64,000 nt of DNA from Nannocystis sp. (lineage in GTDB: Bacteria > Myxococcota_A > Polyangia > Nannocystales > Nannocystaceae): contig JADJRG010000026.1 in the NCBI GenBank assembly GCA_016712315.1, positions 1 through 64,000 of the forward strand. Direction: 5' to 3'. Position 1 is the first letter of the stretch; the number at the start of each line of letters is the position of its first letter. This document shows, in pieces, positions 9,290-20,700 of this stretch. Both the position numbers and the translations under genes were made by a program. The notes under the pieces are model-generated. The model was not told the origin of the DNA and did no database searches. It worked only from the letters and a program-made list of their open reading frames with translations.

Positions 9290-10578
9290 TCATCGCAGGT
9301 TGGCCGCTCGCAAGGCTCGAGTCCTCTTCTTCAGCGCGCGTTCATAGTGGACCTGGAGGTCACGGGGCAGGAGGGAGCGGCGGAGCAGCGCGATCGCCTC
9401 TTCCTCGAGCGCCAGCATCCGATCGATCCGGGCCTCGACATCCTCGCACGACAACCTGCACGCGGCGCCGAAGCGAACGAAGTGGGTCCGGCCGATATTG
9501 GCGCGGCGGCCGTCGATCGACAAGAGCATCGGGTTCTTGTCGGGGTAGTAGGCGCTCGTGGACACGACGTCGTAGATCGGCGAGATCGTGCAACCAGCAC
9601 CGTAGATCGGCTCGAGCAGCGAGATGTTCTTCAGGTGCAGATCGCCGTTGCCGAGCCAATAGGAGACCAGGAACAGCTCAAACAGCCGCAAGAGCGCCTG
9701 ACGCGGATCGCGGGTGTGGGCAGCGACCAAACGCGCGCACTCCTCGGCCGAGCCCTCGGCCTTACGCTCCGACGGTTTGTCTGCGAGCTGACAGAGATCG
9801 ATCTTCCGAAGGCCGCGCGGCGGCGACTCGTCGCTGCGATCGAAGCGCCGCACGAGGTAGGCGAGCGACCCGTCGGCGAGCCGGAGGAGGCCGAACGGAG
9901 GCGCTCGTAAGCCCGCGCGTGCCGCCAGCAGCATGCTCAGGTGCTCGTTCTCGGGGAGGTGGCTCCACCGCGATGTTTGGGGCTTGAGCAGGAAGCCGCT
10001 GCGGCCGCTCGCGATCAGGAGCTGTGAACCATCCGCGGAGAGCTCCATCAGCGCCTTAGGCTGCACCCCCGACACCGACATCGAGCGCGGCGCGTCCTTG
10101 ACCCGGGCGGAGAAGGTGCGCTCATCGAGGTCGATCGTGGGCAGGCGCGGCGCCCCCGAAGAGGCGCTGTAGGCACGCGGCGTGGTACGGCGAAGGGCCG
10201 AGCTCGGCGCCCGCGAGGTCCCCTAGGCAGATAAGGCAGACCGACATCGTAGCCCTCACGCCGCCGCGGAGTCGTCATCCAGGGGAGGATCTCGAGCGCG
10301 CCGACCATGTCGTGACCCGTCGCGAGCAACGCACCGACGAGATCATCCACGGCGAGCTGGTGGCGCTCACGCGTGAGCCCCAAGAGCCACCCCTCGGGCA
10401 AGAGCCCCGCGAAGAAGGAGTGGAGGCCGCGACTCGTGTAGGGCTCGGCCTGGAGCGGCAGCGTCGGAGAGATCCCGAGCGCGTCGCTGCGCTCGAGGTA
10501 CGCCCGATCGTAGGTGAAGCTCGTGTAGCCGCCTCGCAGCTCCTGGAGCATCCCGACGCGCTCGCCCCGCTGGAGCAC
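9290..10578 (-). CDS. hipA: HipA-like serine/threonine kinase toxin, with apparent frameshifts
   Basis: The N-terminal subdomain (GTG 10578; VLQRGERVGMLQE to TGHDMVGALEILP) and the C-terminal kinase (SMSVSGVQPKALMELS, LLKPQTSRWSHLPENEHLSM, NGDLHLKNISLL with the catalytic aspartate, and ISPIYDVVSTSAYYP, the DFG-equivalent region) are both present. Length after repair is about 428 residues, normal for HipA. Between them a short zinc-finger-like CLICLGDL linker is in other frames, with breaks near 10225 and 10160, each of one base. HipA phosphorylates translation factors and causes dormancy. No HipB antitoxin gene is visible on either side. Upstream the reading frame runs without a stop into the NACHT protein. 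Confidence 0.85.
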
Positions 10579-13500
10579 GACAGCGCGGCGTAGGCGCCCG
10601 ATCGACACGACCGACTCGATCTGCGCGCAGATCTGGACGAGCTCCGCAGGAGGATCACGATCGCGCCCCAGCAGCCGCCGAAGGGAGCGGCGATCGCCCA
10701 GCGCGATCGCGACGTCGATCGTGACACGGCAACCGCCCGCCTCGCTCGCTTCGAGACGGCGCAGCAGCTCGCCGGTCAGCAGCCCGGCCTCAGGCACGCT
10801 GAGCGCGAGCCTCGCGAACTCGGCGAGAGACTCGCTCTCGACGCGCTGCACGGCAGACTGAACGAGCGGGTGTTGCTGCTGGGGATCGCGCCGGAGCAGC
10901 GCTTGCGCGAGGCCGACGCACTCTTCGGGATCGCGGAGGATCGCCTCGATGGGGAGGTGCGTAGCCGTTCGGAGGAGGTACGTGAGGCACTGCCGACGCA
11001 GCGCGTCGACTTCAGGATCACTCAGCCCGTAGCGGCCGCGCAAGCCGCGGAGGAGCGACTCGAGCGTGTCGCGATCGCGGGCACCCAGGGCTCGATCACA
11101 AAGGCGAGGTTCGAAGGCCGCTCGACTCCGTCGAGGAACTCGGCGAGTGACAAAAACTCCGGGGCGATCGCGCGGAGGGGAAACGAAGGCTCGATCGAGC
11201 GCCGCCTCGCGCCCCAGTTGGCGAAGATCTGGCCGCACGTGGCTCGGACGGGCGACCATGACCCGCTCACGATGACTTGCGTCAGAGCGAGATCGGGTGA
11301 ACCGAGGCCGGAGACCGTCGGAGATTTCAGCCTCTCGCGCACGAATTCTCCCCACATCTCCAGCAGCCGCTCGTCGCGCCTGTCGACGATCAGGTACTCG
11401 GCCCAAGCCTGGTAGGTGCTCGTCCACTCACATGGCGGGGTGTTTTGGATCGTGTCGGCGATGGCGTCGATGATCAGATCGACCCCGTCCGAGCTGCCCC
11501 AAAGAAGAACGAACCAACCTGGGAAGCTCGAGATCAGAGACGCCCGTGATCGGACCTGCGCACGCACGAGGCCCTCGAGCGCCGGGACCGTCCGCTTGAT
11601 ACGCGGCAGAAGGCCGACCAGCTCGACGACGGGCGCTTGGGGAGACGCTCTTCGAGGAGGGTCAAGGTCTGCTCGCGGAGCTCGTCGATCTGAGCGAGCG
11701 CGACAAGATCCTCGAACCGCGACTCACCCCGGAGGTAGTTCGCGCGAAGCAGATCGAGCTCGACCTCAGTCCACGGCCCCATCGCGCTCCAAGCCGCGCA
11801 CCAGCGGCGGAGATCCCCGGCAGGGAGCGGCAGGAGCCGCTCTAGAGACTCTCGGCGCGTACGAAGGGTCGTGAGAGCGAGCGCGAGATCACGAGCGCAC
11901 ACCTCTTCGAGCGCCCATTGACGAACCCGTGCGGCGCCGAGGAGCAGACCACCGCCGTAGGCCTGGAGCGCGCTCGACGCTGCGGAGACGTCACGCTCAG
12001 CGGTGATGCGATCTTGCAGGATCTTCCAGAGGACCGCGAGCAGCTCGGCGAGCTGCGGCGCCTGTGAGGCCTCGCCGACGCACAACCAATGAAGAGACCG
12101 TCCTAAGGCGGCGTTGATCCTCAGGTCATCGATCGGCCGAATTGAGGCCCATACCGCCTGGATCGCCGAGCGCAGCGCGTCACCGTCCAGCCCCTCGGCG
12201 TAGAGATCGAGGATCATCCGCCATTCCGGCTCTCGCCAGCGGCTTACGACCTGGAAGGTCCTCTCGGGCGGCTGCTCGCGCAGCACCTCCGCGACGGAGA
12301 GCTCGAAAAGAGCGCGGTGGACAAAGGTGTAGTTGTCGTCATGCCAGACCAGCGCGGAGTGGTGTACTCGTAGATCCGCGACGAGCTCACGCGCACGGCG
12401 TGTCGCATCGAGCCCCGACTCGATCTGGTGGTCTTCGAGGTGCCGCACGATGACCGCCTCGACCTCCGCTTCTTGGAGTCCTGGTCTCAGCCCCTTCCCC
12501 CCAAGCCATCGCTGCCGCGATGTCACGCAGGAGCGCCGCCTTGAGCTTGGAAGAGAGAGGGCGGCCCGCGCTAGCCTCCCAGCGGTCGGCTTGCAGGTGG
12601 AGCAACTCACGCAAGATCTCGCTGGTGCGCGAGGGGAGCTCGCCTTGCCGGCTCCACAGCAGCACGATCAACCCGGTGAGCAGCAGCGGCGTCCCCGCGA
12701 GCCCCCCAGGCGCGGCTTCGTGTCGATCGCCCGGCGGAGGCGAGCGTTTTGTCGTCGCGCCAGCTCGGGATCGGAGCAGACCTGATGCCCCCATAGATCC
12801 AGGACAGCGTCGATCCGCGGGCGATCGAGCGGGCACAACCGAGCCCGCTGAATCGTGGGAGCGCCAGAGTCGCCCAAGAGATCCTTGGCGTGCTCGCTGC
12901 GACAGGTGATCACGTACGAACACCGCGGGTACCTCCGCTGTAGCGAGACGATCTTGTTCCACACCGCCCCGCGGAGCTCCGCCGCGAGCTCATCGAGGCC
13001 GTCGAAGATCCAACAATTTCCCTCTCTGCGCGAGCGTGCGGAGCGACCGAGCGTCCCACTCGGGCAGCTCGATGCCGCTAAAGATCCTAGCCGCGACGTC
13101 GCTGAGCGCGGCATGTTGGTCCATCGTCTGGGCATGATCACGAAGTCGGATCAACACCGGCAGGCGCGCTGTGGGGCGTCCCTCGGGCTCGCGCAGAGCG
13201 ATCCACGCCGCGAGCGCGCTCTTACCCGCGCCTGGTTCCCCCTCGATGAGCAGGAAGATCGGCGCGGCGCGGCTGAGGATCGGATCGAGATCGATGGCAA
13301 CCCGGGAGTCTTCGTTCGGCCGATCCGTGAGGAGCTCGTTCTGGGGGGCCACGAACACGTCGAGCAAGCGGATCTTCGCCGAGGCCGCGGCCGAGCTGGT
13401 CAACCTGCCGAGCTCGACCTCACCGTGCTGCGCTTCAAGCCAAGCGTAGTAAACCTCGCGCGCCTCCCATAAGAACGAATCATGAAACGGGGAACAGGGC

Positions 13501-13768
13501 TTCAACGCGCGCGAGCTCGGCGCGGGGCTCGTCACCATCCTCCGCGGTCGCGCGACGGACAGCCTCGAAGACGTCAGGGGAGGAGCCCCCGTCTCTTCGC
13601 CTCGTCGACGATCGCGCCGGCCAGCTCACGCCGAGAGCTCCGCTCAGCCAACTCTGGGGCGAACGTCCTGAGTTCCGTGTCATGCTCGATCAGTCGGCGC
13701 AGCCCGGCTTCATCGAAGCGCGCGACGAGGAACAACGCCAGCTCAGCTTCGGGGGTCCGCGCTCCCAC
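10579..13768 (-). CDS. EAD-NACHT STAND NTPase, with several apparent frameshifts
   Basis: The frame starting at 13768 reads a death-like effector-associated domain of about 85 residues (FDEAGLRRLIEHDTELRTFA, then AGAIVDEAKRRGLLPDVFEA). A NACHT NTPase follows, with Walker A GEPGAGKSA near 13225 and Walker B WIFDGLDEL near 13000, the sensor-like YVITCR, and a long helical C-terminal region with LVWHDDNYTFVHRALFE, the winged-helix/NACHT tail. Frames change near 13580, 13490, 13030, 12700, 12500, 11590 and 11060. The repaired protein is about 1050 residues. EAD domains are thought to bind matching EADs on effectors, and NACHT proteins act as infection-triggered switches. The C-terminal frame continues directly into hipA, either a true fusion or a lost stop. 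Confidence 0.72.
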
Positions 13769-14662
13769 GCCCGCAAAGATGGCCGGCTCACGCGGCCGCT
13801 GTCAATTCACCGAGCTCGCGGCGGTGGACCAAGATCCGGGCAGATCGCGAGCACCACAACCGTGGCGAAGCACACGCCGCCAAGCCAACCGACACCGACA
13901 CCGAGATCTTCGCCGACACCGCCATCACCTCGACGATCGTCACGCCGCCGTCTCCGACTGTCCTCCCCCGTTGGGCCCGGTTTCGCCCGTCGCAACGCCG
14001 CCGTCTCCGGCTGTCCTCCCCCCACGGCGGACGGGAGGTGATCTCCCCGGCGGATCCGTCGGGTCGCGCGACGCGACAGCGCGACGTGTCGGCCGCCGCG
14101 GACGCTCGGGCATGCACAGCGATCACGTCCGCGGCGTCAGCTCATCTCCGTGGCGCCAGCGCACCGGCGGGCTCCGGGAAGTGACAGCCCGTCGAGTGCG
14201 GCCGCTTACACCGACGGGTGACGCGCTCGCGTAGCGGCATCACCGCTGTCACTGCTCACCGGCGTCAGCCTGGAACCTCACGTGTCGAAGTTGCCGGAGA
14301 TGTAGGACGGCCAGCGATCACCCACCGTCGGTCCACCGTCACCGTCGTGCGCGACGTGCAGACAGGTGACCGGATCTGCCACAGTCGGGACCGCCTCACC
14401 GCTTGACGGCTGACACTCCCGGGTGTCAGGCCCACCCGCCCTGGCCCGTCACCCGACATCCACCTGACAGCGTAGGACAACGAATTCCCCGGTCTAAAAG
14501 TGTCAGACGGGCCTTGCAGGGGGCCACCCAACACCGGACGAGACACGCGCTCCCGATGGCTCACCACGACGCGCCCGACCGGGTGGACAGCGATCCACCT
14601 CGAACGGAGGCCACGTGAGCGCCCGCGGGTGAGCATCGCTGAGCGGCGCCGATCGCTCATCG
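13769..14662. other. Long non-coding gap upstream of the EAD-NACHT gene
   Basis: No frame with coding character was found. A 28-bp direct repeat (CGCCGCCGTCTCCG followed by a CTGTCCTCCCC-like tail) occurs near 13948 and 14000. A perfect stem CTGACACTCCCGGGTGTCAG lies at 14410-14429 (7-bp arms, 6-base loop). It probably holds the promoter of the EAD-NACHT gene, but no clear box can be read. Confidence 0.4.
14410..14429. promoter_or_regulatory. Inverted repeat, possible operator or hairpin
   Basis: Arms CTGACAC and GTGTCAG flank TCCCGG. The stem has no T tract after it, so an operator is as likely as a terminator. It lies in the divergent gap between the EAD-NACHT gene and the kinase remnant. 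Confidence 0.3.
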
Positions 14663-15283
14663 ATGTACGGACCCGCATGCACGCCCGTCTTCCAGGAGGC
14701 CGTGATCGCCGCTCAGCTCGACCACCCTCACATCATGCCCGTCTTCGATCACGGAGAGCACCCCCCGACGCACGACGGCGAGCCCGTCCTCTTCCTCGTG
14801 ATGCCGCGCCTCGCCGGCCACACCCACCGCCAACGCCTCCTCGACGAGATCAGCCTCACCGACGCCCTACGCCTCACGCTCCAGCTCCTCGACGCCCTCG
14901 CCGCCCTCCACGCGCTCGACGTCACCCATCGCGATCTCAAGCCAGAGAACTGCCTGATCACCCGCCGCGACGGCCGCGACCACCTCATCCTCCTCGACTT
15001 CGGCTTAGCCAAAGTCTGCGGCGCCCCGTTGCTCTCCCTCGCCCCCAGATCCGCCCCTGGCGCCCTCATCGGCACCCCTCGCCTACACCTCCCCGAACAA
15101 GCCCGCGACGAGCCGATCACCACCGCCGCCGATCTTTACGCCGTCGGCGTCATCCTCTTCGAGTTGATCACGCGCCGGCCCCCCTTCCTTGGCCCCAACG
15201 CCCTCCAGGTCCTCTGCGCCCACGCCTGTGCCGCGCCGCCCTCGGCCCGCGAACTCGCACCCGACTCGCGGGGCCAGCCATGA
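14663..15283 (+). pseudogene. Ser/Thr protein kinase remnant lacking most of the N-lobe
   Basis: The sequence begins inside the kinase N-lobe (FQEAVIAAQLDHPHIMPVFD), keeps the catalytic loop HRDLKPEN near 14930 and DFGLAKV near 15000, and ends after TRRPPFLGPNALQVL. The glycine loop, the VAIK lysine and the region after helix F/G are absent. The activation segment reads GTPRLHLPEQAR instead of the usual GTxxYxxPEQAR. It is a close paralogue of the disrupted kinase at 34253/37807-38669. Lacking ATP-anchoring residues, it cannot be an active kinase. The ATG at 14663 is only the first methionine after the truncation point. Confidence 0.75.
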
Positions 15284-15772
15284 CCTGAGCGACGAGGGGA
15301 CGGGTAAGCCTCGACGACCTCGATCTCTGATCCGCGGCGAGGACCCCATCGATCCGGCGGCGCTGGAGCGCTGGCGCGACCTGCCGGCCGCCGTCTAAAC
15401 GCGACTCCGCCTAAACGGCGCCGCACGCCGCACGCGCTCGGAGCGAAGGGGCGCGCACGCGGCGCATGAAACCCGCGGATGAGCCCGGCGAAGCGGTGAG
15501 CAGGAGGCGCGACGCCCGCGGAGATGCGGCCCGCGGTGGAACTCAGGCGCCGTCGAGGCTTAGCCCGCCTTGCGCTGCGCGTCGCGCCTGCGATATCGAT
15601 CGACATGTCCGCCCTCCGCCGAGTCCGTGGCACAGCGCGCGAGCGCCCGCAGCTTGCAGCACAGCCTGTCGAGGATGCGTGACGAAGTTGCCCTGGGGGG
15701 GGGGCCTGCCTGCGACCCGCGGGGGCGGCACGCAGAGAAAAGGCGGCGGCGGGAGGCGCGCGCCTCAGTGAA
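15284..15772. other. Non-coding gap with a G10 run
   Basis: No convincing gene was found. It contains a run of ten G at about 15695-15704, a likely place for a length error. The TPR-CHAT gene to the right probably begins at or after this region. Confidence 0.4.
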
Positions 15773-16032
15773 GTGGGGCCCCAGGAGCAGGCCTTCCCAC
15801 TTTTTCCCCCAGGGGCTCGCGGGGTCCCCGACGCCCACGACCCCGTAGCCGCGGCTGCGGCGCGGTTCGACCTCGGGGGGGCGTACGGGCGGCGCGGCGG
15901 CGGGGGTCGCGGCTCGAGAACCTGACCCGGTCGCGCGAGCTACTGGAAGCCGCGCTCGCTTGTCGGGAGCGACGCGAGGTCCCACTCCGCCACGCCCGCA
16001 CGCTGCGCTCGCTTGGCTCGACGCTGCGGAGT

Positions 16033-17787
16033 ATGGCGCTCGAGCTGCCGCAGCCTGCCGGGGAGAAGGTAGAACTGCTGGCGCGCGCCGAGTCGTGCCT
16101 GCGCGAAACCCTGCCGATCCTCGAAGAGATGGGCCCGCTGTTCGCCGCGGAGCTCGCCCGCTCGCTCGACAACCTCGCCAACTTGTACGCCGACACCGAC
16201 CGCCTCAACGAGGCGATCCGCCTCGGGCAGCGCGCGCTGGCGATGATCCGTCGCCAGCCGCAGCCCGGAGCCCGGAGCCAGCACGAGTTGCAGATCCACG
16301 TGCACCTGCTGCGTCGCCTGCTCGCTCGCGGACGACGCACCGACCGCGTTCAGGCCGTGACCGCGGCGGAGCAGTTGCGGCGGACCGCCGGCGGGCGCTT
16401 GCTGGCGTCCGTCGAGCTGGTGTTGGCGCACGCCAACCTGCAACTCGGCGGCCCTGCGCGCCTCGCTGCCGCCCGCCAGGCGCTCGGCCGGGTCCGCCCC
16501 GACGACCTTGAGGACCCGCACGCGCAGCAGTTCATCGAGTTACTCGTCCAGTGCGGCGAGCAAGATATCGCGCTGCACCTGCTGCGCAACCGCGTGCAGG
16601 AGGCGCTCCGCGAGCGCCAGGAGGCGCGCGCCGATTATCTCTCGGACCACGTCGCCTCGCGCGCGCAGCAGGCTGCGGTTCAGGCGACGGCGCTGATGCT
16701 CGACCGCGGCGACGCGTTCGCGGCGTTCCTCGAGCTCGAGAACACCGCCGGTCTGCGCTTCGAGGACGCATACATCGAACTCTGCCTGGTACCGCGGACG
16801 CCGTTCGGTGCGGTCCTCGACATGCTGGTATCACACTGTCGTACGGCCTCGGCGATGCTCGCCGACATGGCCGGGATGCTAGGCCATCTGTCGGCGGCCG
16901 AGCAGCTCGATTTTCTGCGCGCTCTGCCCATGCCGAGGTTCGCCGACGACGTGTCTGAGCTGCCGGATCGCGCGGGCCGCTGGCTGTCAAACTTCTACGA
17001 GGTCGAGATGCCGCAGGCGATCGCCGCCGCGCAGGAGCACGCTGATCGACCAACGGCATTGCGCGACCTGTCCGATCGGCTTGCCGAGAGGTTCGCGCGG
17101 CTCGAACACAGCCTGCACGCCCACGAGCCGGCGCTGCGCAGTCCGCCGGGCGGGCTCGGCTATTGGATTGGCGTAGAGGGCCTGCGCGCCGTACTGGCCG
17201 AACGTCCGCGGGCCGTATACGTCCGCCTCGCGCTCCACGATAATCACCTGCTCGCGGCCGCCGTCAATCTGCGCGAGGGTGTTATCGAGTCGCGCGGGGT
17301 GACGCTCCCGCTGCCACTCGAGCTCCTGCTCGGCCTCGGCCGCGCGCGGCGCGACTTCTCGCATGCGGGCGACCCTGCGCTGACGGCTGCCCTGGCGGCG
17401 CTCGACCTGTCGCCTCTGTTCCCCGCCGACTCGGCGATCGACGAATTGGTGCTGCTGCCGGTCGGCCCGGTCGCGTGGTTGCCGCTCGCCGCGGTTGGAC
17501 CACCCGGACGCATGGCCCTGGACCGCTTCGCGTCGATTACCTGGCTGCCGTGCCTAGCCCCCTTGCGTGCCCGCCTGCCGGTCGTCGTCGAGGGCGTCCG
17601 TTCCGGCCAGCTGACCCTCGCGCCGGCCGGCACCGGTCGCCGACCTCGCGCTCGACCCCGTGTTGCCCAACGAGCACCGTCTGCGCGACGAACTGGCGAC
17701 CCTCTCCGCGCTCACGCAGCGCCTGCCGCACGCCGACGTGCTGTGCTTTTACGCCCACGGCGATCACCCGGAGGTGGGCAAGCGTGA
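16033..17787 (+). CDS. TPR half of a giant TPR-CHAT protein (N-terminal part)
   Basis: This is a helical repeat region with TPR-like units (AESCLRETLPILEEMGPLFA, ARSLDNLANLYADTDRLNEA). A domain leading into the CHAT fold follows, with VYVRLALHDNHLLAAAV and ELVLLPVGPVAWLPLAA, the first CHAT subdomain. Coding sense begins before the first ATG here: RFDLGGAYGRR near 15860 in one frame and RLENLTRSRELLEAALACRE from 15910 in this one are further TPR units, and GTG 15773 is a possible real start. The true frame leaves this one near 17633, where one missing C separates it from the frame at 17660-20965. The two halves are one gene of about 1700 codons. Confidence 0.75.
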   Translation: MALELPQPAGEKVELLARAESCLRETLPILEEMGPLFAAELARSLDNLANLYADTDRLNEAIRLGQRALAMIRRQPQPGARSQHELQIHVHLLRRLLARGRRTDRVQAVTAAEQLRRTAGGRLLASVELVLAHANLQLGGPARLAAARQALGRVRPDDLEDPHAQQFIELLVQCGEQDIALHLLRNRVQEALRERQEARADYLSDHVASRAQQAAVQATALMLDRGDAFAAFLELENTAGLRFEDAYIELCLVPRTPFGAVLDMLVSHCRTASAMLADMAGMLGHLSAAEQLDFLRALPMPRFADDVSELPDRAGRWLSNFYEVEMPQAIAAAQEHADRPTALRDLSDRLAERFARLEHSLHAHEPALRSPPGGLGYWIGVEGLRAVLAERPRAVYVRLALHDNHLLAAAVNLREGVIESRGVTLPLPLELLLGLGRARRDFSHAGDPALTAALAALDLSPLFPADSAIDELVLLPVGPVAWLPLAAVGPPGRMALDRFASITWLPCLAPLRARLPVVVEGVRSGQLTLAPAGTGRRPRARPRVAQRAPSARRTGDPLRAHAAPAARRRAVLLRPRRSPGGGQA

Positions 17788-20700
17788 GTCCCCGTACATT
17801 GAGCTCGCCGACGGGCGCCTCCACATGCACGGGCCACAGGCTATGGACTGGCGCGGGCTCGAGCGCGTCGAGTTCTGGGCATGCAAGACCGGCGTCGACG
17901 TACCCTTCGACCCGCGCTCGTCGCTGGCCGCCGAGCTGTTCGGTGTTGACGGTCAGGCACTCTACGCGGGCGCACGTAGCGCCATCGGTACGCTGCTCTC
18001 GGTCAACGACTTCATCACCGCGCAAATCTCCCACGCCTACCGCCGCGAGCTGGTGCGCGGACAGCGGGCCGATCGAGCGTTGTGCACCGCGATGCGACGC
18101 TGGCGAGACCGCGAGCTCGAGCCGTTCGTCGCCCAACTCCTCGCCGAGGGGCCGCCGGCTGAGCGCGAGGCGCTCGCGCGGATCTACCGCAGCCCTCTCG
18201 TGTGGGCTGGATACCGGTTCGTCGGCGTCTGCGAGCATCGTGGCGAGGTCGTCCGGCGGCCCATGCCGGGCGACCTGAACTCTGAGGAGCAGCAGCGCCT
18301 TGGCGCGCTGCTCGACGAGCTTGATGCGCCCGGCCGCTCGATGACCGAGTGGATCGAGGATGAGATCGAGCGGCTGCACGCGGCGTCTGATCCGGCGCCG
18401 TCGCCATCCGATGGCCTCGCGCTGGCGCGGCTGTACGCCGCACGGCTGCTCGACGCCCACGAGACGAACCTGCTGCGCGGCTTGGCCTGCGCCCACACGG
18501 TGCCGGGCGTGGACTCCGAGCGCTTGTGTGCCCTGCTGTGGCTGCGCTGGGCCACGCGCGGTACGTTCGACTGGGAAATGGCCCGAGCGCGAGGGCCGCT
18601 GTCGTTCCGCCGCGCCGGACTCGCGCGCGCCGGGCTCGCGCTCGCTTCGCTGCCCGCCGACGGGGCACCCGAGCTGCGCGCCCTGTTGGCCGTGCTGACC
18701 GCGATCATGGGCATGTCCGAAGAGACATGCTGGGAACGTACCGCGGCCTCCTCCGTCACCGCCGCCGCGGCGCGGGTGCCCGCGCTGCTCGCCGAGATGA
18801 CGTCCGCGGTGCCCGGGGTTGAGGCGCTTGAGGAAGCGGCGGTGTGGTGCTGGTTGCTGTCGACCGCGCCAGCGGCCGCCGACGCGCTCGCCCGCTTACT
18901 GCTCGAAACACTCGGCCCGGCACTGCGCGAGATCGGCATTGAGCCGCGCACGTGCGCTGCGACGTCGCTGCTGGTCGCCACCAGCACCGCGCTGGCGCAC
19001 GCGCTCAGTGTGCCTCCGCCGCTGCGGTACCCGGAGCTCGAATGGCTGACCGAGCCGTTCGCGGTCTCCATGACGCTGGCAGAGCTGCGACGCCAGCCGA
19101 GACCTGGCGCAAGCGGCAAGCAGATGCTACGCGAGCTCAGTGCGGCGCTAACGCACGTCGAGACCCACCTGTGGGATCACCCGCAAGGTAACGGGACGCA
19201 CCTGTGGAAGACGACCGGCTGCGCCGGCCCGAACTATCGCGAGCTTGCCGGTAGCTACGTCGCCGGGATCGTCGACCAGGCGAACTCCGAGCACTTCGTC
19301 AGTGTGGTCGCTGCGCAGGCCCAATTCTTCGCCGACCTACGGCGCCCGGTTCTACACCGCCTGGCGAACCTGTGTGCGTGTGCGTCGGCGGAGCGGCGTG
19401 CCGGCGCATGGCAGCAGTGGCGGATGGCACGAGGGGCAATCGCGGCAATCCAGCAGCTCGAGGACGTCACGATGTTCCCGCCGCGATTGACGGTCGACGG
19501 CGAGGACATCGAGACCACCGCCGCGCGCCTCGATCCGTACCACCTCGACGCCGTGACCGTGGCGGGCAGCTTCCAGCCGACCGACGACGCGTCATTCTAC
19601 GAGCTGGCGCAGCTCGCGCCCCGACCGCTGCGGAGCGGCTGTCCCCTGGCCTGGGCGGTCGTCCGCGGGGCCGCTGCACGGACCGGCGAGCTGGGGGCGA
19701 TGTGGCGCGCGCTGAACGATGCGGGCGTCGCCCCATGGGGGCTGTTGCAGCCGCCGCTGGACTTCGAGCACAACCAGCGCGCGTTCGACTCGATCGCCCC
19801 GGGACACGCGCGCCTGTGCGCGCTCATCGACGTCAAGCGGCGGGTGGTGCTTGGTGCGATCTGGCACGACGGCGTGCAGCTGCACCGGCGGCTGGTCGCC
19901 GGCGAACCCGGTAGCGCGTTCGTGGCGCTCGAGCTGGTGCGGGGGCTTCACGTCGACCGCGGTGAGGCGCTACAGCGGGTCCGTCGCTGCCTCGACCCGT
20001 TGGTGCGGCGCTGCCTCGGCGACGCCTGCGGCCGCGAGCTCGAGCTCGAGATATTCGCGCCCGGCGGCCTACGCGGCGTCCCATGGGCGGGGTTGACCTT
20101 CGACGGTTCTGTGCTCTCGTTTGGGTTCGCCGGCATTTCGTTAACGCCGAACCTCGCATGGCGCTCCGACCGCGTCCGCCGGCAGCTTTGCTGCTGGTTT
20201 GAGCCACAAGCGGACGGCGCCGCTCCGTTTGGCGCGCAGGTGATCGCTGGCCTGCGGGAGCTCGCGCCGCCCGAACAGGTGTTCGCCTCGCCGTTCCGCG
20301 GGGGACGCGACATTCCCGAGGCCAATGCGCTCGAGGAGGCGGTCGCTGCAGGGCGGTCGCTGCGCGTCTATGGCGACGGCTTCGGCGATGGTTGGGCCGG
20401 TCGCGACGGCGGTCTCTTGCTGCGGGGCCAGCGGATGCTCGTCGACCGCAACATCTCCGAGTTGTGCTTCACGCCGGGCGCCGACGTCGAGCTGTGGGCG
20501 GCGACGGCCTCGCTGTACGATCACCAGCGCGGCCTGTTCAACGCCGACGACCGGCTCCCCGGGCTTGTCGAGGGCTTCTTCCTCGCCGGAGCGGCGGGCG
20601 TTCTTGACCTCGCCTGGCCCGTCCCCGACGTCGTCCGGGCCCTCGTCTGCGAGCACTACGGGCTGCGGCGGCGCACGCAGGACGTCGCCGGTGCGCACGC

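Noticed and set aside
13788..14126. Minus-strand frame with a hydrophobic stretch upstream of the EAD-NACHT gene
   Set aside because: Short, no ribosome-binding site, no continuation and poor codon bias.
14500..15288. Plus-strand frame of 262 codons over the kinase remnant
   Set aside because: Arg/Pro/His-rich shadow. The kinase motifs are in the other plus frame.
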